In this document: in pieces, positions 51,772-63,768 of the stretch
How the letters are laid out: each line of letters begins with the position of its first letter
Position numbering within the stretch: the stretch's first letter is position 1
Origin: Piliocolobus tephrosceles
Lineage: Eukaryota; Chordata; Mammalia; Primates; Cercopithecidae
DNA length: 64,000 bases
Assembly: GCF_002776525.5 (NCBI RefSeq)
Contig: NC_045439.1
Location: 116,705,489-116,769,488, forward strand
Reading direction: 5' to 3'
The notes under the pieces: model-generated
The model's input: only the letters and a program-made list of their open reading frames with translations
The model's database searches: none
Told to the model about the DNA's origin: nothing
Translations under genes and position numbers: made by a program

Positions 51772-52070
51772 GGCCAGGTGCAGTGGCTCATGCCTGTAAT
51801 CCCAGCACTTTGGGAGGCGAAGGTGGGCGGATCACCTCAAGTCAGGAGTCAGACACTATCCTGACCAACATAGAGAAACCCCATCTCTACGAAAAATACA
51901 AAATTAGCCAGATGTGGTGGCGCATACCTGTAATCCCGGCTACCCGGGAGGCTGAGGCAGGAGAGTCGCTTGAACCTGGCAGGCAGAAGTTGTGGTGAGC
52001 CAAGATTTGCCATTGCACTCCAACCTGGGCAGTAAGAGTGAAACTCCATTTTAAAAAAAGAAAAAAAAGA
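51772..52070 (+). mobile_element. Alu SINE, sense
   Basis: Full-length Alu from ggccaggtgcagtggctcat to ccattttaaaaaaagaaaaa. Confidence 0.94.
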
Positions 52071-52619
52071 GGAATACAGGTAGAGGAACATAAGGAATCA
52101 CATCATTCAGATAATTTAATTAGGAGGGCTCCCCAGTCATTACGACTCTCCCCTCTTCTCCAGCTTTCAGAACCTAAGATCAGCAAAAGCAGCAGGCTAT
52201 GCAGCTCCAACACTACTCCTGTGTTCCCTGCCCTCCCTGGGCCCCCGAGGTCACTCTCCCTTAACCTTTATCTCTTCTTCTTCTTACTAGTTTTTCCTCT
52301 GCCCACACACAGAGGACACCTACCCTTTCTGTCTACTTCTGTTGCTCTGCTCCTTTCCTATTCATTGCTTCTGCTTCCCACCCATATGGCAAAGCTTAGC
52401 CATTTAAGGAAGCCAGACTCCCCAGAACCCTGCTTAAGTGTTTACAGTTATATCAAATAGAAAAATAAAAGAATCAATGAAGAAGATGCTCAAAGAGGAA
52501 CGTGTACTTAGTACATCTCATAGTGGACTTGTCCTAGGAGAATCAGAACTCTAGCAGAACTCATGTAATCCTTAAAGCTCATGCTATGATTATTGATTAA
52601 AAGAGGACAGCGGAGACCT

Positions 52620-53365
52620 TTGACAATTCAGAGGCCAGTGGTCTGTGTAGTCAGTGTGGCTTCTCTAACAGGGAAAGGCATATAAAGAAAAGGAAATGAG
52701 ACAGCCTGGGGCACAAGTTCAAGTATGAGCAATGTTATCACATGTTCCATAGTGCCTATCAAACAACTGTGTATGGTCATATTAGTCTCCTCCTTAGCAA
52801 GTGGCCCTCCCATAATATTCAAAGCCATCTGGATATCTGCTCTTATTTGCAAGTAGTCAGGAAAAGTAAAGTAAGAGGGTTGATAATATGAGCTTTGTGA
52901 ACCCCAGCTCTCTCCATGTGCTTCAGCCCTGACCAGGAGAGAGCAACTCAGGAGGTGAAGTCTATCCAAAGTTGCCAGATTTGACCAGTTAATAGTGCAA
53001 CGATTTGAAGAACAGTGACTCTAGCCCTATAGAGGTTAAAGGCTATTAGGTAGATGTGTAGGCATCTGCTCAGATCACATTCATAATAAACTTGCAATTC
53101 CATGGCTCTATTATGCTGTATGATTTGACCCCAAGGCATCAGAATCAAAGAGACCCGTCAGATGCCTGAGGCAGAGATCAAAATGGGCAAAGTAGAAAAA
53201 GGACTCTCTAGGAAACGACTTACCATCGTCAGATCTCCTGCTAGCCATAGCCTGGTTCTATATCCAGTTGCTGTCAGGCTTTCCTTGCAAGTGGTAGCGA
53301 GAGGACAACTACAACAATGTAGACTCACCCACAGCCCCTTCTGCTGCTCACCAACCAGCATCCAT
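52620..53365 (-). other. Unclassified segment with consecutive minus-strand open frames
   Basis: Three minus-strand frames (53361-53158, 53148-52948, 52969-52628) follow each other closely. The base composition is less AT-rich than the surroundings. It might be decayed ERV (MaLR/ERVL) interior, but I see no retroviral motif and assign no function. Confidence 0.3.
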
Positions 53366-53811
53366 CTGTGAGGTTTCTGAACAGTGAGCCATTTCAGGTT
53401 TTAAATTTCATTTTACGTACAATTTTATCACTCACTGAGATTTTTTTTCTAAAATAAAGAAGCATTTAATTTTTTTCTCTCTTCAGCTGTTAGCACATTT
53501 AAGTTAGTTCCTGCTTTTTTTGTTTAGGTAGTTTTTGTTCATGATGATTTTTTCTTCTCTTGCTCATTGGGATAGAAGTGGAGTATATAATTATTTTTGT
53601 GATGTTAGGATTTGTTGTTGTGCGGAGACAAAAGATAAAGGTCAAATGATCAAAGGCATTTGTCGATGACCCAGAAGAGCATTCAGATTTAAGCATTATT
53701 ACAAGGGAACATCTAATGCTAAGAGTAATTTTACTTGACACATGTGGCAATTAATGTGTCAAGCAAAATGCTGCTTACCATTACTAATCATTACTTTGTT
53801 GTGGAAATACA

Positions 53812-54066
53812 GTAGTCCCTTGGTATTGGCATGGGATTGGTTCCAGAACCCCCGCCCCAGATATCAAAATCCATGCATACTTACATCCCACATTTGGCTC
53901 GGCAGAACTTCCCTGTGGGAAAAGTTGGTCTTCCTTATCCGTAGGTTTTTGGATCCTGTGAACACTGTATTTTCAATCCTCACTGGGTTGTGGATGCAGA
54001 ACCCACAGATACCGAGGGCCAACTGTGCTTATTGAAAAATATCCACATGTAAGTGGACCCACGCAG
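53812..54066. repeat. Tigger-type (TcMar) DNA transposon fossil
   Basis: Left end ta-cagtagtcccttggtat, interior gattggttccagaaccccc and ttggatcctgtgaacactgt, right part acccacagataccgagggcc. The palindromic layout and TA flank fit a non-autonomous Tigger/MER2-like element. Confidence 0.7.
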
Positions 54067-54710
54067 TTCAAATTTTTGTTTCTCAAGGATTAGCTGTATT
54101 TGTTTCGTGCTTGAAAGCCAAGCAGGTAGGATGGTATCATAGACAAAGCATAGGCTCAATTTTTTTTTTTTTTTTGCTGTTTTTATGATCTTCACTTAGT
54201 ATTAAAAGCTTCTGTCAAAAACTGCAGCCTCCAGTACCAGTAGCAAAGTATTTCTAAAAGGTTTTGACTTAGGTACTTTATCAGTGCATGGCCTGATGCA
54301 CTACATGTATAAATTTCATCTTTACTACATTAGATTTCTACCAGTTGTATAGAAAATAGCCTAGTATGCTTAGTTAGGACAATATGTTTAATATTGGGGA
54401 TGATCTTAAGAAATTATAGATTTCTCAATATGGTATTCTAATTAAAACCTAATTAGCAATTCACTGTGCTAGAACTTGGATTTTTTCACATAGAAGTAAT
54501 TTCACTATGCATAGAAAGTAAAGATGTATTTTTTGGAGACATTAGAATTTCAAAAATATAAGGCAGCACATGTGGAATGTAGAGGTGTTAAAAATCTTAA
54601 GTGTGGGTTTCTCTATAGCTCTAAGCTTGAACAGTTTTGTATAATCAGTGAGCTTGCCAAACAGTATCAAAAAACTCATTTTCTTCAAGTGCTTTATTTA
54701 TCTTTAATAG

Positions 54711-54872
54711 AACCTTCATCACCCTGGTGTTGTAAATTTGGAGTGTATGTTTGAGACGCCTGAAAGAGTGTTTGTTGTTATGGAAAAACTCCATGGAGAC
54801 ATGCTGGAAATGATCTTGTCAAGTGAAAAGGGCAGGTTGCCAGAGCACATAACGAAGTTTTTAATTACTCAG
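54711..54872 (+). CDS. PRKD1: PRKD1 internal exon (probably exon 14): kinase N-lobe and hinge
   Basis: This 162-nt exon (54 codons, phase 0 at both ends) follows tctttaatag and precedes gtaaga. It encodes about residues 636-689: NLHHPGVVNLECMFETPERV, FVVMEKLHGDMLEMI, SSEKGRLPEHITKFLITQ. The hinge VVMEKL places the gatekeeper methionine at 659. The sequence matches human PKD1 as I recall it, unlike the linker exons, consistent with strong constraint on the kinase core. Confidence 0.98.
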
Positions 54873-55408
54873 GTAAGAAATAAATTAGAGACAGAAAAAA
54901 TACAATATTTAATATCAAGTGTTATCACTGTTTAACCACAGCTTTCTAGCCTTTGTTGTTTAGTCCCTACTTCCAGTCTAAACTACACTAGAAAAGGTTG
55001 TAGTGGCTTTATTGTATTACGTGATTTATATCTATATTAATCAGACTCTACAGTATACCAAATTAGTAACATGTTTGCAGGTCCATGTATTCACGCTTTT
55101 CATGAAAATTTAAAATGTACATTGGTTTAGTTTTGGTTCTTTGAGAATATTTAAGAATGGGTGCCTCTGTTAGATGTAGGTCTTTTATCTACATTTGTCT
55201 TGGCTGCTGTATGAATACCATCATATGATAATTTTTTCATTGAAATTTCTTTAGAAACCTATGTTAATCTAGCTCATTTCAGTGTCTTTGACATAAAGAA
55301 ATTTGAATGTTCATTGTCAGTTTTTTTCTTGGACTTTTAACTGGTAGAAGGCATTTTGAAATTAATAAACTGGAATGAAATTATTTTGGTGATTTTTCTT
55401 CTTTATAG

Positions 55409-55507
55409 ATACTCGTGGCTTTGCGGCACCTTCATTTTAAAAATATTGTTCACTGTGACCTCAAACCAGAAAATGTGTTGCTAGCATCAGCTGATCCTTT
55501 TCCTCAG
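55409..55507 (+). CDS. PRKD1: PRKD1 internal exon (probably exon 15): catalytic loop
   Basis: This 99-nt exon follows ttctttatag. It encodes 33 codons, ILVALRHLHFKNIVHCDLKP then ENVLLASADPFPQ, about residues 690-722. HCDLKPEN is the catalytic loop; its aspartate is D706, the general base. The cysteine in HCD, instead of the usual arginine, is normal for protein kinase D. The 5' splice site that follows is CAG|GCAAGT, a GC donor rather than GT; this is the only junction here without GT. Confidence 0.98.
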
Positions 55508-55513
55508 GCAAGT
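55508..55513 (+). promoter_or_regulatory. GC-type 5' splice site of a PRKD1 kinase exon
   Basis: The exon ends CAG and the intron starts GCAAGT, pairing with U1 at every position except the C at +2. The acceptor at 56810-56811 is a normal AG. GC-AG introns are a known minor U2-type class and often have a strong surrounding consensus, as here. The reading frame requires this junction: FPQ joins VKLCDFG. Confidence 0.93.
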
Positions 55514-56204
55514 ATAAAAGCCTCTCTCAGCAAAAAGCCAGTTGACAGCATCGCTGGCTTCCATGTGGCATCTTGTCACCTTCCATTTTTCCCTTAAAAC
55601 CTTTATTTGTTGCAAGTGTTTTCTATTCATTTTTATCCATTTGTTACCTTCTTTTACCTTTGGGACTTTGGCCTTGTGGTTTTTTGGTGAAGCCAGCCTA
55701 ATTATACACAGAAGTTCCTTCTCATTATGCCTTTTGGCTTTTCTAGAAGTGGCCTGAGTGACAACACTTGAGAGTCCCAGAGATGTTACTAGCTCACTAA
55801 TGGGCAAGATATTAAACCTCACTGTTGTTCTCAAGGACAAGGGCAAAACTTTTTTCCTTTCCTCAACTTAGAGAGTGGGAAACCAGCTATCTCTGCAGGG
55901 AATTATAGATCCGAAGTGACCTGACTGAGATGACTGTCCTGCCTTGCTTCCCTAACACCTTCCGGTCCTGCCTATATATGTGCCAGTGCAGAGCTAATTT
56001 TGAGGATTATTGTGGATGATATGACACATCTTTGTACTTATCCTTCATCTTCTACTCGTAATAAGCCCTTGAGTGAAGGTCATCACTTCCCTGATTTGCA
56101 TAATGCTTTCATGCCTTGTATACAATATTACCCACTTCTGAGTACACTTACCTTCTTCATATTTGTATTGGGTTTTGGAGAAGGAAGACTGTTTTTTGTT
56201 TTTT

Positions 56205-56244
56205 TATTTTTATTTTTTCCATGTATTTTTATTTTTTATTTATT

Positions 56245-56291
<47 letters not shown>

Positions 56292-56578
56292 TTTTCCGAC
56301 AGAGCACTCTGTTGCCCCAGGCTGGAGTGCAATGGTGCAGTCTCAGCTCACGGCAACCTCTGCCTTGCAGACTCAATCAATCCTCCCACCTCAGCCTCCC
56401 GAATAGCTGGGACTATAGCCACACACCACTATGTCGGGCTAATTTTTAATTTTTTTGTAGAGATAGGGGTCTCTCTATGTTGCCTAGACTGACCTTGAAC
56501 TCCTGTCCTCAAGCAGTCCTCCTGCCTTAGCCTCCCAAAGTGTTAGGATTACAGGCATGAGCCACTGCACCCTGCCAA
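56205..56578 (-). mobile_element. Alu SINE, antisense, with long (TTTA)n tail
   Basis: The T-rich/(TTTA)n segment (56205-56293) is the tail in reverse, followed by ttccgacagagcactctgttg and the rest of an old Alu to gagccactgcaccctgcc. It lies in the GC-AG intron. Confidence 0.92.
56236..56293 (+). repeat. (TTTA)n microsatellite
   Basis: About 14 tetranucleotide units, part of the tail of the antisense Alu. Confidence 0.95.
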
Positions 56579-56811
56579 GGGAGACTGTTTAGATGATATT
56601 TTTATGAATGAAAACATACTTTTGTATCGCTACATAAACCACTGTCTTCAAATACCTGAAATGGAAAATAGCTATTACTTTAAGAAATCCATATCATTTA
56701 ATGTAAAGGTAAAGTATTAAAAATATTATGGTTGTATCTGGTGAACATGAACTAAGACACACACACACACAATTGCCAACAGAGTATTTCTGCAAATTCT
56801 TTTATCAACAG

Positions 56812-57079
56812 GTGAAACTTTGTGATTTTGGTTTTGCCCGGATCATTGGAGAGAAGTCTTTCCGGAGGTCAGTGGTGGGTACCCCAGCTTACCTGGCTCC
56901 TGAGGTCCTAAGGAACAAGGGCTACAATCGCTCTCTCGACATGTGGTCTGTTGGGGTCATCATCTATGTAAGCCTAAGTGGCACATTCCCATTTAATGAA
57001 GATGAAGACATACACGATCAAATTCAGAATGCAGCTTTCATGTATCCACCAAATCCCTGGAAGGAAATCTCTCATGAAG
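56812..57079 (+). CDS. PRKD1: PRKD1 internal exon (probably exon 16): DFG and activation loop
   Basis: This 268-nt exon lies between atcaacag and gtaata and encodes about residues 723-811. It opens VKLCDFGFARIIGEKSFRRS (DFG aspartate D727), where S738 and S742 are the activation-loop serines phosphorylated by PKC and by autophosphorylation. VVGTPAYLAPE follows, then DMWSVGVIIYVSLSGTFPF and the helical C-lobe to NPWKEISHE. The last base begins the split codon for the next exon, which I do not find before 64000; the kinase C-terminus, the PDZ-binding tail and the 3' UTR are therefore outside the window. Confidence 0.98.
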
Positions 57080-57799
57080 GTAATATCTTCCATTCAAAAA
57101 TGACAATGATCTAATCCTTATGGGTTTATGTTATTAATTTAAATTAATTTAATTGTAAATTATTAACTTGATAAATGCTCGTTGTAAAGTGCCCACCAGA
57201 GTGGAAACACAAAGACATGAATTAATTTGGGTGGGACACGTACATGTAACAGAAATTGGGTTATATATAATAAGAAGTAAGTGAACAACCAGAGAGAATG
57301 TATTTTGGCACATTTCATTAGAACTTATGAATATTTATACCTTAATATAATGGTAATAATGAATCATTAGTAAAGGCTTACTTATATGTGCCTAGTTCTG
57401 TGTTAAAAACTTTTCAACTATTGTCAACACAAGAATGTTATGATATTGATATTTTAATGATCATATTACATATATTAGTATACCAAGTTCTTTGTCTACT
57501 GATTTTCTCTCTGTGGTATTAAAATACGTGTAATATTTTACCTGGCCATTCCCCTGGAATTTTTAGGTTATTTCTCTATGTTTAGTATTAGAACATCCTG
57601 ATGTATCATTCCTATATATATCTCTGATGATTTCTTTAGAATAGATTACCTTGGCAATGTTGCATTGTTTAGAGTTATATTCTTAATAATCACTTCCTTC
57701 CTCTTAAAGGAAAAAAGATTGTTTAAAAGAAATTGCAGGGGCTGACAGGGCAGAAAAAGTGACTCATTCAATACTTCGGAAAGGAGTTCCTCCATTAAC

Positions 57800-58200
57800 A
57801 TACATTGGAGTGTATTTAATTCTCATAAAAATTCCATAAGATAGGTGTTACTATGGTGGCTATATTTCAAGTGTGGATCATGAGGTCAGAGGTTCGAGAC
57901 CAGCCTGGCCAATGTGGTGAAATCCTGTTTCTACTAAAAATACAAAAATTAGCTGGGCATGGTGGCATGCATCTGTAGTCCCAGCTACTCAGGAGGCTGA
58001 GGCAGAAGAATCACTTGAACCCGGGAGGCGGAGGTTGCAATGAGCCAAGGTTGTACCACTGCACTCCAGCCTGGGCAACAGAGTAAGACTCTGTCTCAAA
58101 AAGAAAAAAAAGAGAGAGAGAGAGAAGTGACACCACTGGTCAAAATACAAAGCTAGTAAGTAGCAGGAGCACAATTCATACCCACGTAGTCTGGACATAC
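57800..58200 (-). repeat. MIR fossil split by an Alu
   Basis: The left part (aattctcataaaaattccat) and the right part (aaagctagtaagtagcagga) are pieces of one reverse MIR separated by the truncated Alu at 57872. Confidence 0.65.
57872..58126 (+). mobile_element. 5'-truncated Alu SINE, sense
   Basis: Starts at about gtggatcatgaggtcagagg, missing the first 50 or so bases, and ends in an aaaagaaaaaaaagagagag tail. It interrupts a MIR fossil. Confidence 0.9.
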
Positions 58201-60004
58201 TTCCTTTCACTAGTAGCCCTACTTCTTTTCTAGTTTACCGGCAATATCTCATTCTAGGTTCATTCAGTTTGTTCGGGCGTTCACCATGTAAAAAGGCTAG
58301 TACATTTGTAAACATCTCTTATGTGATGTCTGTTACTGCATATGTTGGTATAGAAATGAGAAAAGAATGTATAAACTGCCTAGGAGAAATTAAGTTCTTA
58401 GACTGCTATTGGTATTAAATGCCAAGAGCTATCCATTATCAGAGCTTTAAGTTACCATTAGCAACAACCTTTAACATCCTCTAATTAGTTGTAAATCATA
58501 GGTAGATGGATATATCTTAAAGGAAACTGTGGCCTACAAAAGAACTACCATGTTTGCCAAAGGAATAATTAAACATTTTTCACAATTCAACAGAGATGAA
58601 AAGTAAAGTGTAATTATGTTTCTTTCTCAGGAGACAGAATTATCAAATAACCTTGTGACCCTTGTTAGGAAACATTACATCTAAATAGAGCTAACCATTA
58701 TGCCTGATATTGCTCATTCAGAGATCCAGCAAAATAAGTTGATCCTGTTATCAGAACGCAAATCTGGAATACCACTGAAGCCAATCAGACACTTTTCTGT
58801 TCTACAGGAATTGGGCGTTGGGGAAATAACCTTCACGTTTTTAAACCCTTTTTCTTGGAGTAGTGGAACAAATGATGCCCCTCTCTCTGCTTTTGTGAAA
58901 ATTTGACTTGCTATATAGCTATAGCCTATTCAGACGAAACCTATTCAGGCCAGAAATGAACAGTTATAAATTATGAACTTTTAATTATCACTAGTAATAG
59001 ACACCGGAGGACTAGATATCAAAGGCCCAGGAAACACTTGCTGGGAAACCACAATACACGTACGCAGTAGGTAATACAAAAGTAGAGGACAGAACATCAG
59101 ATGTGCTTCACAGAACTTGAATGTTAGTTGGGGAGACGAGTTATGTGATGTTGGATAAAATAATAATTTATTTCCTTGAATTGTTACCTAGGTGGAAAAT
59201 CAGGGCCTCCAAGTTCAAGGGAAGGAGAATCACTGTGGACTTTACCAGTTAGGACTCCACTTTCAGAGGAGATAGAATTTAGGCCAGTCAGTGAAGAATG
59301 GAAAGAAAGAGACATAGCATTTTAGCGAGAGGGAATTATACAGGATAATTCAAAAGGCATTTATATTTGACTAGGAAGTACACATTTTACTTGGCTATGG
59401 AAATGTCTAAGCACTAAAAATTTCCTACCACTCAGATGAAGTGATATGGAGACCAGCTCAGATGGGAGATAGAACCCTCACTTTTCCAAATGACTCAGTA
59501 CCTCCTTATGGCTCACTCTTGCCTTTGAGGCACAGGCATTATACTGTTTGCGAACTACAGCTCTGGATGGCAAAAAAAGTTATCTAGCTGCTGATGTATG
59601 CATAGAACTCATGCTTGAATATAGAGAAAAGTTAGTTAAATTACATCATAATATCAGTTAAGGTGTCACAAAAGTAGTTATTGGCCCAGGTTCTATCCCT
59701 TTATCGTATTGAGAACAAATAATTCCATCATTAGAAGTTATAATGGAGTTGAGACCAAATAATTTTAATTTTAAGCTTGTAGGACCTGACAAACACACCA
59801 GCAAAACTATTAATAGTATCTGGCACAGGGTGGTCACAACTGATATTAGATTAATTTTTAGTCTCAGGATACTTTAAACCACACCAGAAACACTAAGAAT
59901 CCAGATCCAGGGAAATAAAAACCCAAGCACCTCCATGATTTTGACAAAGATAAAAAGTCAACAGTCGAGTAGTTTGAGATAGAGAGTCCTATCTGCCATT
60001 CTAA

Positions 60005-60125
60005 GTAGTCATCACTTACCTTCTTTGGGCTTCAGTTCCTCATCTGTAAAATGGGAAATGATTCCCACCTACATAATGAGGTTTTAACAAAGACTGAATG
60101 AGATAAAGGATGTGAAAGGCATCTA
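60005..60125 (+). repeat. MIR fragment, sense
   Basis: Contains cagttcctcatctgtaaaat followed by gggaaatgattcccacctac, the most conserved MIR segment. Confidence 0.75.
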
Positions 60126-61369
60126 TAAAGGCAGGCGTGGGGTGAGCCAAGAATTTGCATCAGAAGGAAGACAGCAGAATACTAAGCACTTGCCCTGGCT
60201 GGTAACCAAAAATTGATTGTATCATTTTAGAAACGATGTGCAGGATTCCTTAGTGTTCTTTGGACATATTGCTAGTTGTAATGTATTTTTTTTTTCCTGG
60301 TATGAAAAAGCAAAAGAAAATGTTGTAAGGTAAGATCTTAATAACATGCATAGATGTGTCAGAATTACAAATTTCTTTATTATGTAGTTTTTCTGTTGTT
60401 GTAGATGTTGACTTGATATAATATGATACCTATATATTGGGGTGCTTGAGTAGTCATTGCACTGCTTGATCCTCACAGCAATCCTCTGATAAGTGAATTG
60501 CTTTGGTATCTGCATTAGAGAGAACCCAGAGAGGTTTCATGACCTTGGAATCAAGGACTTAGACTGGAAATCATTTATCATTTGTCTCCATTCTTTACAC
60601 TATACATTGTTGTATACCAAAAGGGTGCTTATTTCTTATGGCTTGATATTTAGGAACCTACAGAAATATTTTGCTCATTAATTATTCCTGCTAAGATGAT
60701 TTAATAAGCTGAGTACTGGCATTCTGTATATATGCCTGCTAATACTTTATCAATGAATTAACAGGACTCTTGTGTTTACATAACAGAAACCTGTCTCCAA
60801 CTTAGGCAAATAAGATACTTTATTGGCTCATGCAACTAGGAAGTCCAAAAGATAAACCTCTGATTCAGCTAGATCTTAAAGCTCAAGTGTAATTTTTTTG
60901 GCCATCTCTCACCTCTGCTTTATTTAAGATGACTTCTTAAAGCAGTGATACCCTAGCAGCTCCAAGCTTATGTGCTGCTTATTGTCCATGAATCAGAATG
61001 GAAGAGGGATCATCTCTCCATAGCTGTAGGATCTCTGGAAGGGGCACTGATTGGCTATGGTTAACTCCCGTAATACCCAGGGGGAACAATCGTTCAGCAG
61101 CCCCAGGAGCCTGGCTCTGATTGGCCATATGGATGATGATGACAACCTCCAGGTGGAGGAAGGAAGTTCCTGCAGGGAAAAGATGCTAGGCTAAAAACAA
61201 TCACAAAAGCATTAACAGATGTCCTTTATAAAAATAGATGTTTTGGGTGCAAAATAAGGTATGACTTGAAAAATGAGAGAAAATTTGAAGAAAACTTACC
61301 AAATCGTGTTTCCAGTAAAATGGAGATAGTGAAATTAATTAAATGATGAAAGAAAAAATATGAATAGCT

Positions 61370-61565
61370 CACACTTTTACAGCATTTGCCTTGTAACCAG
61401 ACACTATTCTAAACACTACATATGTGAATTTGTTTAATCACCCCAGCCTTTGAGTATTTACTCAAAGGATTGTTTTATTATTGTTTGCATTTTGAAGATT
61501 AGGTAATGCAGGCATAGACGGTTAAGTAGCTTGTCTGGGTTGGGCCAGGGTAGAAATCCTGCCTG
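61370..61565 (-). repeat. MIR fossil, antisense
   Basis: Contains ccagacactattctaaacac, gcattttgaagattaggtaa and agggtagaaatcctgcctgc. Confidence 0.7.
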
Positions 61566-61734
61566 CTGGCCCCAATGCAGATGCTCTTATGCAGGATATT
61601 GACATCCTCTTGATTATCTTTCTAATGGATTTACCCATGCTGTCACATTAAATTTTTAAAATGCTTTCACAGGCATAGAGCTAAAGTAGTAACACGAATT
61701 TTAATAATTTCTAAAAGTACTGGGAAATAGGATC

Positions 61735-61925
61735 ACACTCTGATAAAGAACTGAGTTGTGAGCTGTACCATTTAGTATCTTGGTGATCTCATCCACATTA
61801 CTTGTTCTCTTAGGTCTCAGTTTTCTTTTCTGATACGGTGATGCTAATTCCTACCTTACTGGGTTATTGTAAGTATTAAATGAGATTGTGCTGGAAACTG
61901 CTTAGCACAGTGATTGGCATGTCTA
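61735..61925 (+). repeat. MIR fossil, sense
   Basis: Contains ggtctcagttttcttttctg, aattcctaccttactgggtt and ctgcttagcacagtgattgg. Confidence 0.7.
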
Positions 61926-61989
61926 TATTAGTTTAAATATTGATCATTTTCCATGTCCCAGTCACTTTACAATCTTTTCTTCTGTCTAT

Positions 61990-62215
61990 CAGTATGTATG
62001 TATTTAGCTTTTTATAAATGTAAGCATTCATATATATAAAACTACAATTGTGTATAAAGATATATAACTGAATGCATTTATGTATAACTTACTATAGTTA
62101 AGTAATATAAATTATAAAATAAATACATTATAAACAATATATAACAAAATACATACATACATCATATATGTAGTTATGCATATATAACTATATAAAAATG
62201 CATGCATACAAATGA
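61990..62215 (+). repeat. AT-rich low-complexity tract
   Basis: Repeated ata/tat and catacata motifs without a fixed unit. Confidence 0.7.
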
Positions 62216-62959
62216 AACATTCCAGCATGAATTATATGTTTACAAACAGTTGCACAAAAGGAGAGTCTAACTCATCATGGGGAAAGAGTGTGGGAACTTT
62301 TCAGTCTATCCTCAGGCAGTATTGTATGTTCTACCATATTTCATTTCATCATTATGGCCGTGTCAGTGGTCATTTGTTATCATCCAGTATATCCCTCACT
62401 ACCCATCAGTAATTAGATGTGGCCTTGCCTCATCGCCAACTTTATCTCATACCGGGTTAGGCTTAGTGGTCAACATATTCATTTTGTTACCTTTCTGGGT
62501 TCCTTGAAAGAACTTGTGTACCTATTTTTAAACATTTGCTTTAAATTTACTTTATCTGTGGAAAGGGCAGCTCAGTATCACTTTAACATATTTTTAGATG
62601 ACCAGGTACAACTAAGGAGAATTGCACCTTATCGTTTATCAGCATGCCTCTCCTTTCATCGTATTTTTAAAAACAAGAACAAGAAATAGATCAAGATATC
62701 TCTCATGTGTGTAGTGTCTGGTATGTCATAAGGGTAAATCCCAGACAGTGCTAAAAACCTCAGAAAATTGCAAGCAAGACTCAGTCTGTGACTTAAGAAG
62801 TAGGTCGCAGGGGTGTGGAGCTTAAAAATTCAAAATGGAACTAGCTATTACTCAAAACAAGAATATTTGTAAGGCAGGAGATTTCTAATAATTTTGCCAG
62901 AGAGCCTCTTTGATAATGCCTTGTTTTAAACAACCTGTCATGACCTAGCTATAGATCTA

Positions 62960-63125
62960 TAGCAGGCATTTTTTAACTTTAGCATGCCAGCAGTTAATTA
63001 GAGGAGCTAGTTAAAAATGGAAGTTCCCAGGCTCTACCCCCTTAAACTGCTGTTCTGTACTGACAGCATAAGAAGTCCATGGTCCATGGACTACCCTTTC
63101 AAAACTGCTGCTCTGGAGCCCAGAT
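62960..63125. repeat. MER5-like hAT DNA transposon fossil
   Basis: Contains gagctagttaaaaatggaag, ttcccaggctctacccc and a degenerate end near ctgctctggagcccagatcc, resembling MER5-class sequences. Diverged. Confidence 0.5.
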
Positions 63126-63486
63126 CCCCTGAAATAACCTAGAATACTAAAACAATTTTGAAATAAGTTTCTGATATTCAAAGTTAGATACATTATAAAA
63201 TTTATAAAATCAGTTATAAATTTCTGTCATTTCTAAAATATTTTTGTATCTATATTATCTTTATCAGATATACAATATCAGGACATGTAACTTGTTCAAA
63301 ATGTCAAATATATTCTAGTACAGATTGCCACGAAAATAGCGAGAATACAGAACAAAGCACAAGTATCTTTTGTCAGGAATAAAGAAGAAACTCCAGGGAA
63401 GTGCAAAAAGTTTTATAACAAAGTCGTGTACAATAAAGATGCAACTAATATATGTGTCATGATTTTAAGCAATTAAAGGAATGTAG

Positions 63487-63768
63487 GGGCTGGACATGGT
63501 AGCTCATGCCTATAATCCCAACACTTTGGGAGGCCAACGCGGGCAGATCACCTGAGGACAGGAGTTCAAGACCAGCCTGGCCAACATGAAAACCCCATCT
63601 CTACTGAAAATAACAGAAATTAGCCAGGCATGGTGGCGTGCACCTGTAGTCCCAGCTACTCGATGGGCTGAGGCAGGAGAATCGCTTGAACCCAGGAAGT
63701 AGAGGGTGCAAGTGCCTCTGCACTCCAGCTTGGGCGACAGAGCCAGACTCTGTCTCAAAAAGTAAATA
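63487..63768 (+). mobile_element. Alu SINE, sense
   Basis: From gggctggacatggtagctc to tctcaaaaagtaaataaata, with part of the right arm deleted (gagggtgcaagtgcctctgc). Confidence 0.92.

Larger units (their letters stand above)
31820..54710 (+). other. PRKD1: PRKD1 22.9-kb intron inside the kinase N-lobe (probably intron 13)
   Basis: The intron runs from gtactt to tctttaatag and is by far the largest complete intron here; the others are 0.13-2.6 kb. It contains at least ten Alus, two L1 pieces, a hAT and a Tigger-type DNA transposon, ERVL/MaLR-type LTR fragments, L2/MIR fossils and the inverted exon copy at 36543. Unassigned unique stretches include 31840-33260, 40100-41180, 41820-43190, 45050-46600, 49450-51770 and 52470-53800. 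No cryptic exon with conserved coding is visible. Confidence 0.9.
54873..56811 (+). other. PRKD1: PRKD1 introns around the catalytic-loop exon
   Basis: A 536-bp intron (54873-55408) with no repeats I recognise, and a 1304-bp GC-AG intron (55508-56811) with an antisense Alu preceded by a long (TTTA)n tract. 55510-56180 shows no feature. Confidence 0.9.

Noticed and set aside
52038..52460. 140-codon sense frame with a hydrophobic stretch
   Set aside because: It begins in the tail of an Alu and continues in C/T-rich unique sequence, which gives Leu/Ser/Pro runs by composition.
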